Of a stretch of DNA of 64,000 nucleotides, positions 41,828 through 52,500 are shown piece by piece. Below the pieces are notes generated by a model, which made no database searches, was not told the DNA's origin, and saw only the letters and a list, made by a program, of their open reading frames with translations. The translations under genes were made by a program, and so were the position numbers. The stretch covers positions 1 through 64,000 of the forward strand of contig BEHY01000003.1 in assembly GCA_002898735.1 (NCBI GenBank), in the 5' to 3' direction. The DNA is from Candidatus Thermoflexus japonica (GTDB lineage Bacteria; Chloroflexota; Anaerolineae; Thermoflexales; Thermoflexaceae). Position 1 is the first letter of the stretch. Each line of letters starts with the position of its first letter.

Positions 41828-43033
41828 ATGGCGGATCAACGGATTCGAGTTCTGATCATCGATGACGTCCCGGAGACGCGAGAGAACCTCAAGAAGCTTC
41901 TGATGTTCGAGCACGACATGGAGGTGGTGGGTGCCGCCGCCACCGCCGAGGAAGGGATCCGGCTGGCCAAGGAGCTTCAGCCGGACGTGGTGCTGCTGGA
42001 CATCAACCTCCCGGGGATGAGCGGGATCTCGGCCGTGGAGCAGATCATGGAGGTTGCGCCCCTCACCCAGGTGGTGATGATGTCCGTCCAGAGCGATACG
42101 GACTATCTGCGGCGGGCGATGCTGGCGGGGGCCCGGGATTTCCTGGCCAAACCCTTCTCGGCCGACGAGCTGGTCGCTACGGTCCGCCGGGTGCATCGGA
42201 GGCGCCCCCCGCCCCCCGTGCTGCCCCCGACAGGGCCGCTGGGGCCAGGGGCCGGGCGCGGCGTCCAGGGGAAAGTGGTGGCGGTTTACAGCCCCAAGGG
42301 GGGAGTGGGCACCACGCTCATCGCCGTGAACCTGGCCGTGGCGTTGCAGAAGCCGGAGCGCCGCGTGGCCCTGATCGACGCCTCCCTGCCCTTCGGGGAC
42401 ATCGGGGTGTTCCTGAACCTGCAGGGGCCTCGAAGCATCGCGGACCTGGCCCGGATGGAGGAGGTGGATCCCGAGGCGTTCACCCTCTCCCTGCTCTCCC
42501 ATGCCTCCGGGCTGAAGGTGCTCCTGGCCCCGCCCCGGCCGGAGCTGGCGGAGTATGTGACCGCGGAGGCCATGAAGCAGATCCTGAACATCGCCCGAAC
42601 CCTCTTCGATATCGTGGTGATCGACACCACCACCCAGCCCACCGAGACCACGCTGCTGATCCTGGACGAGGCGGAACAGATCGTGCTGGTGGTGACCCCG
42701 GATGTGCCGACGATCAAGAACGCCCGCCTGTTCTTCGATGTCATCACCCAGCTGAACTACCCGCCGCAGAAGACGCTGATGATCCTGAACAAGATGGATC
42801 GACGCTTCGGGATCTCCGCGGAGATGGTCGAGCAGGCCCTCAAGCATCCGGTAAGCGCCCAGATCCCATGGGATGAGATCACCGTGCTGAACTCCATCAA
42901 TAAGGGGGCCCCGCTGGTCGCCCAGCGCTCCAAACCCATCGCTCAGGCGATCCTTCAGCTGGCCGGGCGGGTCGAGGAGGCACTGTTCGCCCCTCAGGAG
43001 GTCGAGGAGGTCCGAAAGCGGGGCGGCCGCTGA
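41828..43033 (+). CDS. cpaE: CpaE-like protein: response-regulator receiver plus MinD/ParA ATPase
   Basis: The 401-residue protein joins a receiver domain (1-125) to a MinD-type ATPase (about 150-400). The receiver keeps the acidic pair D12-D13, phosphoacceptor D58 (VVLLDINLPG) and the lysine in FLAKPF, so phosphorylation is possible, unlike many CpaE proteins with a degenerate receiver. The ATPase has the deviant Walker A KGGVGTT (about 155-161) and LIDASLPFGDIG. CpaE/TadZ localises the Tad machine to its cell site. No partner histidine kinase is present here. GGAGG precedes ATG 41828. Confidence 0.93.
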   Translation: MADQRIRVLIIDDVPETRENLKKLLMFEHDMEVVGAAATAEEGIRLAKELQPDVVLLDINLPGMSGISAVEQIMEVAPLTQVVMMSVQSDTDYLRRAMLAGARDFLAKPFSADELVATVRRVHRRRPPPPVLPPTGPLGPGAGRGVQGKVVAVYSPKGGVGTTLIAVNLAVALQKPERRVALIDASLPFGDIGVFLNLQGPRSIADLARMEEVDPEAFTLSLLSHASGLKVLLAPPRPELAEYVTAEAMKQILNIARTLFDIVVIDTTTQPTETTLLILDEAEQIVLVVTPDVPTIKNARLFFDVITQLNYPPQKTLMILNKMDRRFGISAEMVEQALKHPVSAQIPWDEITVLNSINKGAPLVAQRSKPIAQAILQLAGRVEEALFAPQEVEEVRKRGGR

Positions 43034-43068
43034 AGACTTAAGGGAAAACGTTTGAAGGAGGTGAAGCG

Positions 43069-44469
43069 ATGTCTCTCTTGAGGCGAATTCAGGGCAATCA
43101 GCCCTCTCCCTCGCCTGCCCCGAACCCCGAGCCTGCGCGCGCCACGCCGGCCCCGGAGCCTCCGTCCACGCCCCCCCGTCGTCCGCTCCCCACCACCGGG
43201 GGGATGCGGGATGCCTATGTGGATCTCAAGAACCGCATCCAGGCGAAGCTCCTCTCGGAACTGGAGCCCACGCTGGATTTCTCCCGCACCGATGAGCTGC
43301 GGGCGATGATCGAGGAGAAATTCGATGCCGTCCTGATGGAAGACCACATCGTCCTCAGCCGCCTGGAACGGCAACGGCTCTTCGAACAGATCGTCGCCGA
43401 GATCCTGGGGTTCGGCCCCCTGGAGCCCCTGTTGAAGGATGACACCATCACGGAGATCATGGTCAACGGCCCGAAGAAGGTCTACATCGAGCGCAACGGA
43501 AAGATCGAGCGGACGAACGTGGTCTTTGAGGATGACGAACACCTGATGCGCATCATCGAACGCATCGTCGCCCCGCTGGGCCGGCGGGTGGATGAAAGCA
43601 TGCCCTACGTGGACGCCCGGCTGCCGGACGGCTCGCGTGTGAACATCGTGATCCCGCCCATCTCCCTCATCGGACCGGTGGTGACCATCCGGAAGTTCTA
43701 CCGCACGCCGCTTACGGTGGATGATCTGATCCGCCTGGGCTCGGCCACGCCCGAGGTGATGGAGTTCCTCAAGGCATGCGTTCAGGCGAAGATCAACATC
43801 GTGGTGTCCGGCGGGACCGGCTCGGGGAAGACGACACTGCTCAACATCCTCTCCGGCTTCATCCCGGAGGGGGAGCGGATCATCACCATCGAGAACGCCG
43901 CGGAGCTGCAGCTGCGCCAGGAGCACGTGGTGACCCTGGAGACCCGCCCGCCCAACATCGAGGGGAAGGGCGAGATCACCATGCGGGACCTGGTGATCAA
44001 CGCCCTGCGGATGCGGCCGGATCGGATCATCGTCGGGGAGTGCCGCGGCGGCGAGGCCTTCGACATGCTCCAGGCGATGAACACCGGCCATGAAGGATCC
44101 ATGACCACCATCCACGCCAACAGCCCTCGTGACGCCCTGGCCCGTCTGGAGAACATGGTGCTGATGGCGGGAACGGACCTGCCCCATCGGGCGATCCGGG
44201 AGCAGATCGCCATGGCCATCGACCTGATCGTCCAGACGGCCCGCATGCGTGATGGCTCCCGCAAGATCGTCTCGCTCACGGAGATCCAGGGGCTGGAAGG
44301 GGAGGTGATCACCACCACGGAGCTGTTCAAGTTCGAGCAATACGGGATGGAAGGCGGCAAGATCGTCGGGCGCCTCGTGCCGACCGGGATCCGCCCCCGC
44401 TTCATGGACCGCCTGGAGGCGGCCGGCATCCGGCTGCCGCCCTCGATTTTCGGCATCGGACGGAAGTAG
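43069..44469 (+). CDS. cpaF: Tad secretion ATPase CpaF/TadA
   Basis: This 466-residue type II/IV secretion ATPase drives Flp pilus assembly and retraction. After a Pro-rich N-terminus, a helical domain ([18 protein letters not shown]) leads to the N-terminal module with [26 protein letters not shown]. The ATPase core has Walker [14 protein letters not shown] (about 246), the Asp box [14 protein letters not shown], Walker B region [36 protein letters not shown], and the His box. GAAGGAGG precedes ATG 43069, 35 bp after cpaE. Confidence 0.95.
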   Translation: MSLLRRIQGNQPSPSPAPNPEPARATPAPEPPSTPPRRPLPTTGGMRDAYVDLKNRIQAKLLSELEPTLDFSRTDELRAMIEEKFDAVLMEDHIVLSRLERQRLFEQIVAEILGFGPLEPLLKDDTITEIMVNGPKKVYIERNGKIERTNVVFEDDEHLMRIIERIVAPLGRRVDESMPYVDARLPDGSRVNIVIPPISLIGPVVTIRKFYRTPLTVDDLIRLGSATPEVMEFLKACVQAKINIVVSGGTGSGKTTLLNILSGFIPEGERIITIENAAELQLRQEHVVTLETRPPNIEGKGEITMRDLVINALRMRPDRIIVGECRGGEAFDMLQAMNTGHEGSMTTIHANSPRDALARLENMVLMAGTDLPHRAIREQIAMAIDLIVQTARMRDGSRKIVSLTEIQGLEGEVITTTELFKFEQYGMEGGKIVGRLVPTGIRPRFMDRLEAAGIRLPPSIFGIGRK

Positions 44470-44621
44470 AACTTCCCTGTCCGGCCTGCCCGGGGACTGC
44501 TTCCAGCAACCCTCGCCTGGCGGGGGGATCTTTCCCCTCTTCTCCAGGTCCTCCAGGCCGCAGGGAGGAGCGATCCACGTCCTCCGGTCGATGTAAGTCT
44601 CCGAATCCGTAGAGGGAAGCC

Positions 44622-45587
44622 ATGGCCTGGCAAACCTATGTGCTGATCGGCGGAGGGGTTCTGATCCTCATCCTCCTGCTGCTTTACATCTTTGGGGGCG
44701 AAGAAGAGGAAGTCGCCGAGCGGCTGGAGCGCTATGTCGCTTCCGTGCCGGGTCGCCGGGAGGAGGCTCAGACCCGCCCGTCCCCACGTCGCACCCTGCC
44801 TTTCAGCGAGTCCCTGAACCGGGCCATCGCCGGGCGGGGATTTGCCGAGGATCTGCGGCTTCAACTGGCCCGGGCCGATCTGAAGGTCACGCCGGCGGAA
44901 TTCCTGGTCATCCAGATCATGACGGCGATGATCGGGCTCCTCCTGGCCCAGCTGTTCTTCCGGTTTGTCCCCCTGGCGCTGCTGGGCCTGATCGCCGGCT
45001 TCTTCGCGCCGCGCCTCTATGTGGCCTGGCGGCAGCGAAAGCGGCTCCAGGCCTTCAACGCCCAGCTCGGCGACGCCATCAACCTGATGGTGAACGGGCT
45101 GCGCGCCGGCTACAGCATCCTTCAGGCCATGGAGGCCGTCGCCCGCGAGCTGCCCCCGCCGATCTCCACCGAGTTCGACCGAGTGGTGAAGGAGCAACAG
45201 CTGGGCCTCTCCCTGGAGCAGGCGCTGAACAACATGCTGCGCCGGGTGCACAGCGATGACCTGGAGATGCTGGTCACGGCGATCCTGATCCAGCGTGAGG
45301 TGGGGGGGAATCTGGCGGAGATCCTGGATACGATCAGTTTCACCATCCGGGAGCGGGTGCGGATCAAAGGCGAGATCCGGGTGCTGACGGCCCAGCAGAC
45401 GATCAGCGGCTATGTGCTGATGGTCCTTCCCATCGGATTGGGGCTCATCTTGTTCGGGATCAACCGAGACTATATGCTGAATTTCTTCAACAGCGGGATC
45501 CTGGGGTATTTCATGATCGCCTGCACGGCCGTGATGATGCTGATCGGCTACTTCGTGATCCAGCGGATTGTCCGGATCGAGGTGTAA
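44622..45587 (+). CDS. tadB: Tad inner-membrane platform protein TadB
   Basis: The 321-residue protein has an N-terminal helix, two central helices ([32 protein letters not shown]) and two C-terminal helices, flanking a T2SSF/GspF-type domain. In that domain [36 protein letters not shown] is the TadB signature. It forms the membrane platform with TadC that CpaF acts on. It lies 152 bp after cpaF; that gap shows no hairpin or promoter I trust. Confidence 0.93.
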   Translation: MAWQTYVLIGGGVLILILLLLYIFGGEEEEVAERLERYVASVPGRREEAQTRPSPRRTLPFSESLNRAIAGRGFAEDLRLQLARADLKVTPAEFLVIQIMTAMIGLLLAQLFFRFVPLALLGLIAGFFAPRLYVAWRQRKRLQAFNAQLGDAINLMVNGLRAGYSILQAMEAVARELPPPISTEFDRVVKEQQLGLSLEQALNNMLRRVHSDDLEMLVTAILIQREVGGNLAEILDTISFTIRERVRIKGEIRVLTAQQTISGYVLMVLPIGLGLILFGINRDYMLNFFNSGILGYFMIACTAVMMLIGYFVIQRIVRIEV

Positions 45588-45591
45588 GGAG

Positions 45592-46527
45592 ATGCTGAGC
45601 CTGATCCTGATCCTGGGGATTCTGGCCGTGGGGGTGATCGCCCTGGCCCTGGTGATCGGCCTGGGCGCCCCGCGGGAGGAGGAGGTGCTCCAGGCCCGCC
45701 TGGCGGAGTTCGCCGCCCGGGATGTGCCGGTTACGCTGGAGGAGATCGAGCTTTCCATCCCCTTCACCCAGCGGGTGATCGTCCCCATCCTCCGCCAGAT
45801 CGCGGAGTTCATCAGCCGCTTCACACCGCAATCGATTATCGAAGACACCCGCCGTCGGCTGGAGCTGGCCGGCAACCCTGTCCGCCTGGGCGCGGCCGAG
45901 TTCTTCGTGCTGCAGATCTTCGCGGGCATCGCGCTCTTCGGCCTCGTCCACCTGCTGCTGTTGCGCGCTCCCCCGACCCAACGATGGGCCCTGAGCCTCG
46001 CCATCGGGGGCATCGGGTTCTACTACCCCAGGCTGTGGCTCAACCAGCAGATCGCCCGGCGCAAGAAGGAGATCCTGAAGACGCTCCCGGATGCCCTGGA
46101 CCTGCTGGTGATCTGCGTGGAGGCCGGGTTGGGGTTCGACGCGGCCATGCAACGGGTTGCGGAGCGATGGAACAACGAGCTGGGGAAGGCCTTCGCGCGG
46201 GTGCTACAGGAGATCGCCCTCGGGCGTTCCCGAAAGGACGCGCTGCGGGATATGGCCGCGCGGGTGGATCTGCCGGAGATGACCACCTTCGTGGCCGCGA
46301 TCATCCAGGCTGAGCAACTGGGGGTGAGCATCGCCAAAGTGCTTCACATCCAGGCGGACCAGATGCGCCTGCGCCGCCGGCAGCGGGCGGAGGAGCTGGC
46401 CCGACAGGCCCCGATCAAGATGCTCTTCCCGCTGGTCTTCCTGATCTTCCCGGCCATGTTCGTCGTCCTCCTGGGGCCGGCCCTGCTGATCGTGATCAAA
46501 CAGTTCGGCGGCGGATTCGTTCCCTGA
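45592..46527 (+). CDS. tadC: Tad inner-membrane platform protein TadC
   Basis: The 311-residue protein repeats the TadB layout, with the T2SSF signature [29 protein letters not shown] and a C-terminal helix pair ([24 protein letters not shown]). AAGGAG lies just before ATG 45592, 4 bp after the tadB stop, so the two genes are coupled. No prepilin (flp), prepilin peptidase (cpaA) or secretin gene follows. Confidence 0.93.
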   Translation: MLSLILILGILAVGVIALALVIGLGAPREEEVLQARLAEFAARDVPVTLEEIELSIPFTQRVIVPILRQIAEFISRFTPQSIIEDTRRRLELAGNPVRLGAAEFFVLQIFAGIALFGLVHLLLLRAPPTQRWALSLAIGGIGFYYPRLWLNQQIARRKKEILKTLPDALDLLVICVEAGLGFDAAMQRVAERWNNELGKAFARVLQEIALGRSRKDALRDMAARVDLPEMTTFVAAIIQAEQLGVSIAKVLHIQADQMRLRRRQRAEELARQAPIKMLFPLVFLIFPAMFVVLLGPALLIVIKQFGGGFVP

Positions 46528-46558
46528 ACCCACCTTTTTCCGACAGGCCCGGAATCCC

Positions 46559-47302
46559 TTGTCCCCGTTTCGCTTTTCCCGGAGGATCGCTCGCCTGACG
46601 GAGGAGGCGCTGGACCTCCTGTTCCCCCCTCGCTGTGCCGGCTGCGGACGCCCCGGAGGCGCCTGGTGCCCGGCGTGCGCGGCAGCCGCGCGCCCGCTGA
46701 TGCCGCCGGTCTGTTCCCTGTGCGGCATCCCCTGGCCCAGGGGAGGACGCTGCCCCCTCTGCGAAGCGCATCCGCTCCAGCTGGATGGGGTGCGCTCCTG
46801 CTACGCCTATGGCGGCCCCATCCGGCGGGCCCTGCATCGATTGAAATTCCATGGACGATATCGCCTCGCTCAGACCATGGCGGCCTGGATGGCGGAAGGC
46901 TGGAACCGCTTCGCCCTGGAGGCCGACCTGCTGGTCCCGGTTCCAATCTCCAGGACGCGCCAGCGTCAGCGGGGGTATAATCAGGCCGCCATGCTGGCCC
47001 GGGCGCTGGCGGAGAACGTGGCGATTCCGTTCTACCCTCAGGCGCTGCATCGGGTGTGGTCCACCCCGTCCCAGGTCGGACTGGATCGGAACGCCCGTCG
47101 GGAGAACGTGCGCGGGGCGTTCGTGGCGGATCCCCGCTGGGTGCGGGGGAAGCGGGTCGTGGTGGTGGATGATGTGTGCACCAGCGGGGCGACGCTGGAG
47201 GCATGCGCGGCCGCCCTCTATCAGGCGGGAGCGGTTTCGGTCTGGGGTTTCACCCTGGCCCGCGTGATCCTGAATCACGAAGGAGGATCCCGATGGAGCT
47301 GA
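46559..47302 (+). CDS. comF: ComF-family phosphoribosyltransferase-like protein
   Basis: The 247-residue protein has an N-terminal four-cysteine zinc finger region (LLFPPRCAGCGRPGGAWCPAC, CSLCG...CPLCE), the ComF core SCYAYGGPIRRALHRLKFHGRY, and a phosphoribosyltransferase fold with PVPISRTRQRQRGYNQA and PRPP loop VVVVDDVCTSGAT. ComF helps move single-stranded DNA in during natural transformation and interacts with primosome factors. The only start near the family N-terminus is TTG 46559, with a weak ribosome-binding site. Its last 10 bases overlap the hpf start. Confidence 0.9.
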   Translation: MSPFRFSRRIARLTEEALDLLFPPRCAGCGRPGGAWCPACAAAARPLMPPVCSLCGIPWPRGGRCPLCEAHPLQLDGVRSCYAYGGPIRRALHRLKFHGRYRLAQTMAAWMAEGWNRFALEADLLVPVPISRTRQRQRGYNQAAMLARALAENVAIPFYPQALHRVWSTPSQVGLDRNARRENVRGAFVADPRWVRGKRVVVVDDVCTSGATLEACAAALYQAGAVSVWGFTLARVILNHEGGSRWS

Positions 47303-47832
47303 TTATCCGAGGGCGAAACATCGAGATCACGGATCAGATCGAAACTTACGCCCGAAAGCGAATCGCACGTCTGGAGCGCTTCCTGCCCACGATCTCTCAG
47401 GCCGAGCTGGAGCTGGCCCAGGAGAACACCCGAAGCCGGGATCAGCGTCAGATCGCTCAGCTCACACTGCGGATGACCCCGGGTATCCTCCTGCGCGCCG
47501 AGGAGCGCCACGCAGATCTTCTGGCGGCGATCGACCTGGTGGTGGATAAGATGGAACGCCGGATCGAGCGCTTTAAGGGGCGCCGGGAAGGACGGATCCG
47601 CGCCGAAGCGCCGGAGTCCGCCCCCGCCGGGGAAGCCAGCAGCCCCCCCGGACGCATCGTGAAGATCAAGCGGTTCGAGATCACCGCGATGACCCCGGAG
47701 GAGGCCATCGAGCAGATGGAGCTCCTGGGCCACGATTTCTTTATTTTCTACAACCCGGAGACCGCCAGCATTAACCTGGTCTACCGCCGACGGGACGGCA
47801 ACTATGGCCTGATCCAGCCGGAGCTGGCGTAA
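47293..47832 (+). CDS. hpf: Ribosome hibernation-promoting factor (long HPF)
   Basis: The 179-residue protein has the S30AE domain (residues 1-100: MELIIRGRNIEITDQIETYARKRIARLERFLP) and the C-terminal dimerisation domain of long HPF (about 118-179: KIKRFEITAMTPEEAIEQMELLGHDFFIFYNPETASINLVYRRRDGNYGLIQP). Long HPF makes 100S ribosome dimers in resting cells. AAGGAGG precedes ATG 47293, inside the end of comF, so the pair is coupled. A strong terminator follows. Confidence 0.95.
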   Translation: MELIIRGRNIEITDQIETYARKRIARLERFLPTISQAELELAQENTRSRDQRQIAQLTLRMTPGILLRAEERHADLLAAIDLVVDKMERRIERFKGRREGRIRAEAPESAPAGEASSPPGRIVKIKRFEITAMTPEEAIEQMELLGHDFFIFYNPETASINLVYRRRDGNYGLIQPELA

Positions 47833-47891
47833 CCCCTTCCCCGCTCCATTACGCGGCACGGTGAGGAGGTGAGGAAAGGGGGCGTTCCAGG

Positions 47892-47922
47892 GCGGGGAGG
47901 CTGCCTTCTGCAGCCTCCCCGC
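47892..47922. terminator. Terminator between hpf and convergent SH3 gene
   Basis: A perfect 13-bp stem (47892-47904 with 47910-47922) has a 5-nt loop. The downstream side reads ctcagaaaatcc without a T run, so it may act in both directions by structure alone. Confidence 0.65.
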
Positions 47923-47963
47923 CTCAGAAAATCCCTGAAGGGGGATCCGGCACCCTCCGAGCG

Positions 47964-48371
47964 TCATTCCGTCGGGGCCAGGTAGGATTCCGCCACCCAC
48001 CCCTCGAAAGCCCCATCCTCGGTTTGAACCCGACGCCAGCGCAGGCCATCCGCCTCCACCGACTCTGGAAACGCCCGAAGGACAGTTCCCTCCGCGAGAA
48101 CGGTGACGACGGCATACAGAAGCCCGGGCCCCTCTCGCAGCCGCAGGCCGGTGCCCCCCGTTCCCGTGACCACCATCCGCTGGACAACCGGCGTCCGTGT
48201 GGGGGAAGGGGAAGGCGTAAGGCCAGGCGCCGGGGAACGGGTGATCAGGATCACGCGCGCCGTCACGGGAGGAGGAGATGAACGGGCGGCGGGCCGAAAT
48301 GGAATCAGCCCGATGCCCAGCCCCAGCATCAGCAAGATCCCGGCCACCAGCCCGATCCCCTTCTTCCCCAT
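47964..48371 (-). CDS. Membrane-anchored bacterial SH3-domain protein
   Basis: The 135-residue protein has one N-terminal helix (GIGLVAGILLMLGLGIGLIPF), a Pro/Thr/Ser linker (SPAPGLTPSPSPTRTP), and a C-terminal SH3b domain (GTGGTGLRLREGPGLLYAVVTVLAEGTVLRAFPESVEADGLRWRRVQTEDGAFEGWVAESYLA). SH3b domains bind peptidoglycan or surface polymers. It lies downstream of the glycosyltransferase and probably shares its transcript. Confidence 0.85.
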   Translation of the reverse strand: MGKKGIGLVAGILLMLGLGIGLIPFRPAARSSPPPVTARVILITRSPAPGLTPSPSPTRTPVVQRMVVTGTGGTGLRLREGPGLLYAVVTVLAEGTVLRAFPESVEADGLRWRRVQTEDGAFEGWVAESYLAPTE

Positions 48372-48413
48372 CCTCTCCTGCCGATTTCGATGAAGCTCGG
48401 GCCTTACACGGCG

Positions 48414-49427
48414 CTACCCCTCCCAGAACGGAGGCCGCTCCAGGCGCCAGAGCGCCCAGAGCGCCAGCCCCCCCACGAGGGCTCCGATCAGATAGCTCTC
48501 CAGCATCCCGGCCATCGCGATGAACAGCGCCAGAGCCCCCAGCGTCGCCTGGGCCAGATACAGGATGAGCACCGCCTCGCGATGGGTCATCCCGGCCCGC
48601 ACCAGCCGGTGGGAGAGATGATCCTTCCCCGGGGTGGTGAGCGGGTTCAGGCCCCGGCGCAGCCGCGAGAAGACGACCAGCGCGGTGTCGAAGATCGGGA
48701 TCCCCAGCACCAGCACCGGGACCATCCAGGTGACAAAGGCCACGTTGTTGGGGAAGCGCAGTTTGATCCCCAGCACAGCCATCAGAAAGCCGAGGAACAG
48801 GCTGCCGGCGTCCCCCATGAAAATCGAGGCCGGATTGAAGTTGTAGCGCAGGAAGCCGATACAGGCGCCCAGCACCGCCGCCGAAAGGGCGCCCACCAGA
48901 TACTGGCCGTTCAGAGCCGCCAGGAGCAGGAAGAAGGCCGCTGAAACCGCCCCGATCCCGCCCGAGAGGCCGTCCATGTTGTCGATCAGGTTGAAGGCGT
49001 TGGTGATCCCCACCAGCCAGAGCAGCGTGATCAGGACGTTCAGGATCGGCCATGGGAAGAGAGAAACCATGACGCCGGTGGCCATCACGGCCCCGGCGAC
49101 GGCGATCTGCCCGGCCAGCTTGATCAGAGGCCGAAGCCCCCACCGGTCATCCCAGATCCCCAGGAAGGAGATCGCCGTGGCCCCCACCAGGATCCCCGCG
49201 AGCTGCGGGAGGTTGTAGCGATCCTCCAGCACCAGCAGGGCGATCAGGACCGCGAGGTAGAGGGCCACGCCGCCCAGCAGGGGGATCGGGCGGGTGTGGA
49301 GCTTGCGCGGGGCGGGATGGTCCACCATCCCGATCCGGAAAGCCACCGCCCGGGCCACCGGCGTGGCCAGCATCGCGATCACCATCGCGCCCAGAAGGAT
49401 CAGCAGCCAGACCGTTTGCGCCTGCAT
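48414..49427 (-). CDS. Undecaprenyl-phosphate sugar-1-phosphate transferase (MraY/WecA family)
   Basis: The 337-residue polytopic protein has about ten helices and the family's acidic loops: DHPAPRKLHTRPIPLLGGVALYL near the N-terminus, WDDRWGLRP, and FNLIDNMDGLSGGIGAVS with the catalytic DNMDG. FMGDAGSLFLGFLMA and a late His-rich loop (GKDHLSHRLVRAGMTHREAVLI) follow. It is closer to WecA/TagO than MraY and would start O-antigen-, teichoic- or exopolysaccharide-type chains on the lipid carrier. It lies downstream of the amidase on the same strand after a hairpin. Confidence 0.9.
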   Translation of the reverse strand: MQAQTVWLLILLGAMVIAMLATPVARAVAFRIGMVDHPAPRKLHTRPIPLLGGVALYLAVLIALLVLEDRYNLPQLAGILVGATAISFLGIWDDRWGLRPLIKLAGQIAVAGAVMATGVMVSLFPWPILNVLITLLWLVGITNAFNLIDNMDGLSGGIGAVSAAFFLLLAALNGQYLVGALSAAVLGACIGFLRYNFNPASIFMGDAGSLFLGFLMAVLGIKLRFPNNVAFVTWMVPVLVLGIPIFDTALVVFSRLRRGLNPLTTPGKDHLSHRLVRAGMTHREAVLILYLAQATLGALALFIAMAGMLESYLIGALVGGLALWALWRLERPPFWEG

Positions 49428-49551
49428 GGAGCACGACGCTCCCGTAGCCGTGAAATCAGGGCGTTCCCCTGGCTATCCGGCCCCCATCCGAAAAGCAGCA
49501 TGGCCTCTCCGGCTCTCCACGGCCTCCAGGGCCGTTGGGAAGGGACGGGAA

Positions 49552-49576
49552 AATCCCTGGGGCGGCCCAGGGGATG
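49552..49576 (-). terminator. Probable terminator after the amidase gene
   Basis: On the minus strand a stem of about 9 bp with one bulged base (near 49576-49567 with 49563-49554) is followed by ttttcccg. It lies 16 bp past the amidase stop. Confidence 0.5.
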
Positions 49577-49591
49577 TTCAAACCGCACCGT

Positions 49592-52500
49592 CTAACGGCA
49601 AACCTCCAGATGGACCCCATCGACCACGGCGGCGCTCCCCAATCCGCTCCCATTATTGTAAACGCCGATGGTCAGCGTGATGATCTGCCCCACATAAGGC
49701 GTCAGATCCAGGCTCACGAGCCCCCATGTCCCGGTGTTCGCCTGATCCACCAAAAGGGGCACCCACTCATTGCGCGCGTTCCGGAAACCGATGTAGAAGC
49801 GATCCCCGCTCTCCCGGACCTGCGGGAGACGCCACAGGGTGAGGGTCGCCCGGGCGCCATCCAGGTTCACCCGCTGCCAGAGGGTCGCATAGGAGGCGGT
49901 GGCCGCCTGAAGATCCCCCAGGCGAACGGCCCACTGCCCTTCATAAACCGGGCTCTGGACCCGTGCGATGGGCGCGCTCGGGTTCAGGATCTCCCAGGTT
50001 CCCGCCAGATCGGCTTCGAACCCGCCATTGCGGAGCCGTTCCTCACAGGCCGGCGGCGGAGGCGGTGTCGCCTCCGTTCCCCGCAGGATCAAAGGCAGAT
50101 AGAGCGTGGATCCCCGGGCGCCCGGGCCCACATAGAACCGCACCGGCGGTGGCGTCCCGGAGAGGTTGCCCGCAGCGTCGAAGGCAGCGACCGTCCACTG
50201 ATACTCCCCCGGAACGAGATTGGCCAGGAAGGTTGTCGCCGTCGTGGTAAAGCGGGCGCTGTTGATGATGAGCACATACCCGGCAGGAGGCTCTGATCCG
50301 GTCGGTGCCCACTCGAACCGAATGGGCGGCGTATACGTGGTGGTCACCGTCGGGGTGATCAGCGTCGGCACACCCGGCGGCGTCCGATCCAGCGTGAAGG
50401 TCACCGCCGCCGGCGTGGGATCCACCGTCGCCCCCCGCACCGCCCGGGCCAGCACGCCATACGTCCCATCCGCCAGATCGGAGGGGGATGTCCAGGACCA
50501 GGAAAGCCGCCCGGTTGCGGTGAACCAGACCGGCCCCGCACCCCATCCAGTCCCCGTCCACCATTGTTGATCCACCGTCCGCTGGAGCGCTACCTGAACC
50601 CCTGTGATGTCCGAGGGGGAAGCGGTCCCAGCGATCACCGGGATCTGGTTCAGCAGGGCGTTCGGGGCCGGCGCCGTGATCGTGGTCTCCGGGGGCGCCC
50701 CGCACCGGGTCATCGCGTCCAGCAATCGGGCGAGGAGGGCCGCGCGCGCCGCCATCGGCCAGGCGCTCTCCAGAGGGAACCCGAAGACCGCCACCTGCGG
50801 GCACGGCGCGCCATAGAACGTCGCCGCCGCCCGCCCATCGGGATACTGCATCAGGGCCTGCGCCTCACGCCCCGGGACCAGCACATCCGGCGTGGTCACC
50901 CGATGACTTCCCATCGTCCCATCATCCAGGGTCAGATCCCCGATCCCATCCAGCAGCCCCCCCGAAACCGGGCGGACCGTCCGGGTCCCCGCATCGTCGG
51001 CGGCGAAGCCGGCCCGGAGGGCATCGGCCAGAAAGCCCGGATCCCGCTGGCTGAGATCCTGGCCCACATTGGATCCGCTGAGGATCAGCCGTCCCCCATT
51101 CGCCAGGAAGTTCCGCAGCCGCGCCCGGGCCCCGTCGTCCAGGGTCGGTTCGGAGAACCCCTCCTCGCCCAGCAGCCACAGGACGACCGGGTAGCCTTCC
51201 AGGCCGATGGACCCGCCGGAGACCGCCTCATCGGTCGCCCCATCCCAGGGCAGCGCCAGGGCGCGGCCCACGCCGGCCAGCGCATCGAAGCCGTTCATCC
51301 GGGCGATCGGCATACGCGTCACGACCCCCAGACTTCCCCCCAGGTTCTCCGTCGGCCGCATCGCCGCGTCCAGCCGATCGAAGCCGTCCACGATAAGCAG
51401 CCGGGGCGCGCCCCATGGCCCCACCCGCACCCCGACCACAGGGGTGGGGAAGGATTCGCCGCCCGCGTTCAGGCCCGTCACGCGGAAGAACAGCGTCGTC
51501 CCCTCCGGCAAGCCGGAAAGCGTATAGGAGGTGCCGTTGACGACCACCCCATCGCTCCAGGCGAAACCATCGGTGCTGGTGTAGACCTTGTAGGCCGTGG
51601 CCGGATGGCCCAGGAGCACCCCGCCATCGCTGGGCGAGGGCTGCCAGGAAAGCGTCACCTGGCCCGGCCCCGTCTGGCGGGCCACCGGGGCCTGCGGCGG
51701 CTCCGGGAGGAACACCGGGGAGCGGCCATCCCGCTGGGCGTAGTATCGAACGATGCCCTTATAAATCGCGCGGGCCACCAGCATGGCGAAGCGAGGATCC
51801 TTGAGCGCGGCCGCATCCTGCGGGTTGTCGTGGAACGCCGCTTCCAGGAGGACACCGGGCATCGTCGAAAGGAGGCGCAGCTCCCCCAGATTGGCCTGTT
51901 TCTTCCCCCGGTCGATCCAGTTCGGATCCCAACCGGCCCGGATGTCCTGGATCACCTGGGTGTGGATCGCATCCTGGAGCTCCAGGCTCCCCGGCGTGCG
52001 CCGGTAGTTCGGATCGCTGTTGTCGTAAACATACGATTCCGTCCCCCGCAGGGTCCCATTGTAGGCGTTCGTGTGGAACGAGAAGTAAACCGGATCGTCG
52101 AACGGCTCCCGCTCCCACTCTACATACCGGGGGCGGGCGGTCACGTCGTCGATCCAATCCCCGCAAGAGCTATAGGTGGAGCACTGGAAGGGGTCGTAGA
52201 CCGAGGGCGGAGCCCCCTGATACTTCGCCCAGTAGCGGGCGGCTTCCTCCCAGCGGGGTCGCCCGCTCGGCCCGGGGCTGGGCGGCGGCCCATCCCCGTT
52301 CACCGTGCCCATCCCCCCGCCGATCCGAACGGCGTCCGCCACCACCACCCGGTTCAGGTTCTCCGGGCGATCGGTCCGGTTGGTGAGGATCACCCGGGCG
52401 GGCTGCCCGCCGCGGAAGGGGAAGGAGCCCAGATAGCGCCAGGTGTAGCCGTGCCCCTGCTGGTTGATCCGGACCTCGCTGCGGCCCCCGGCGTGCTCGA

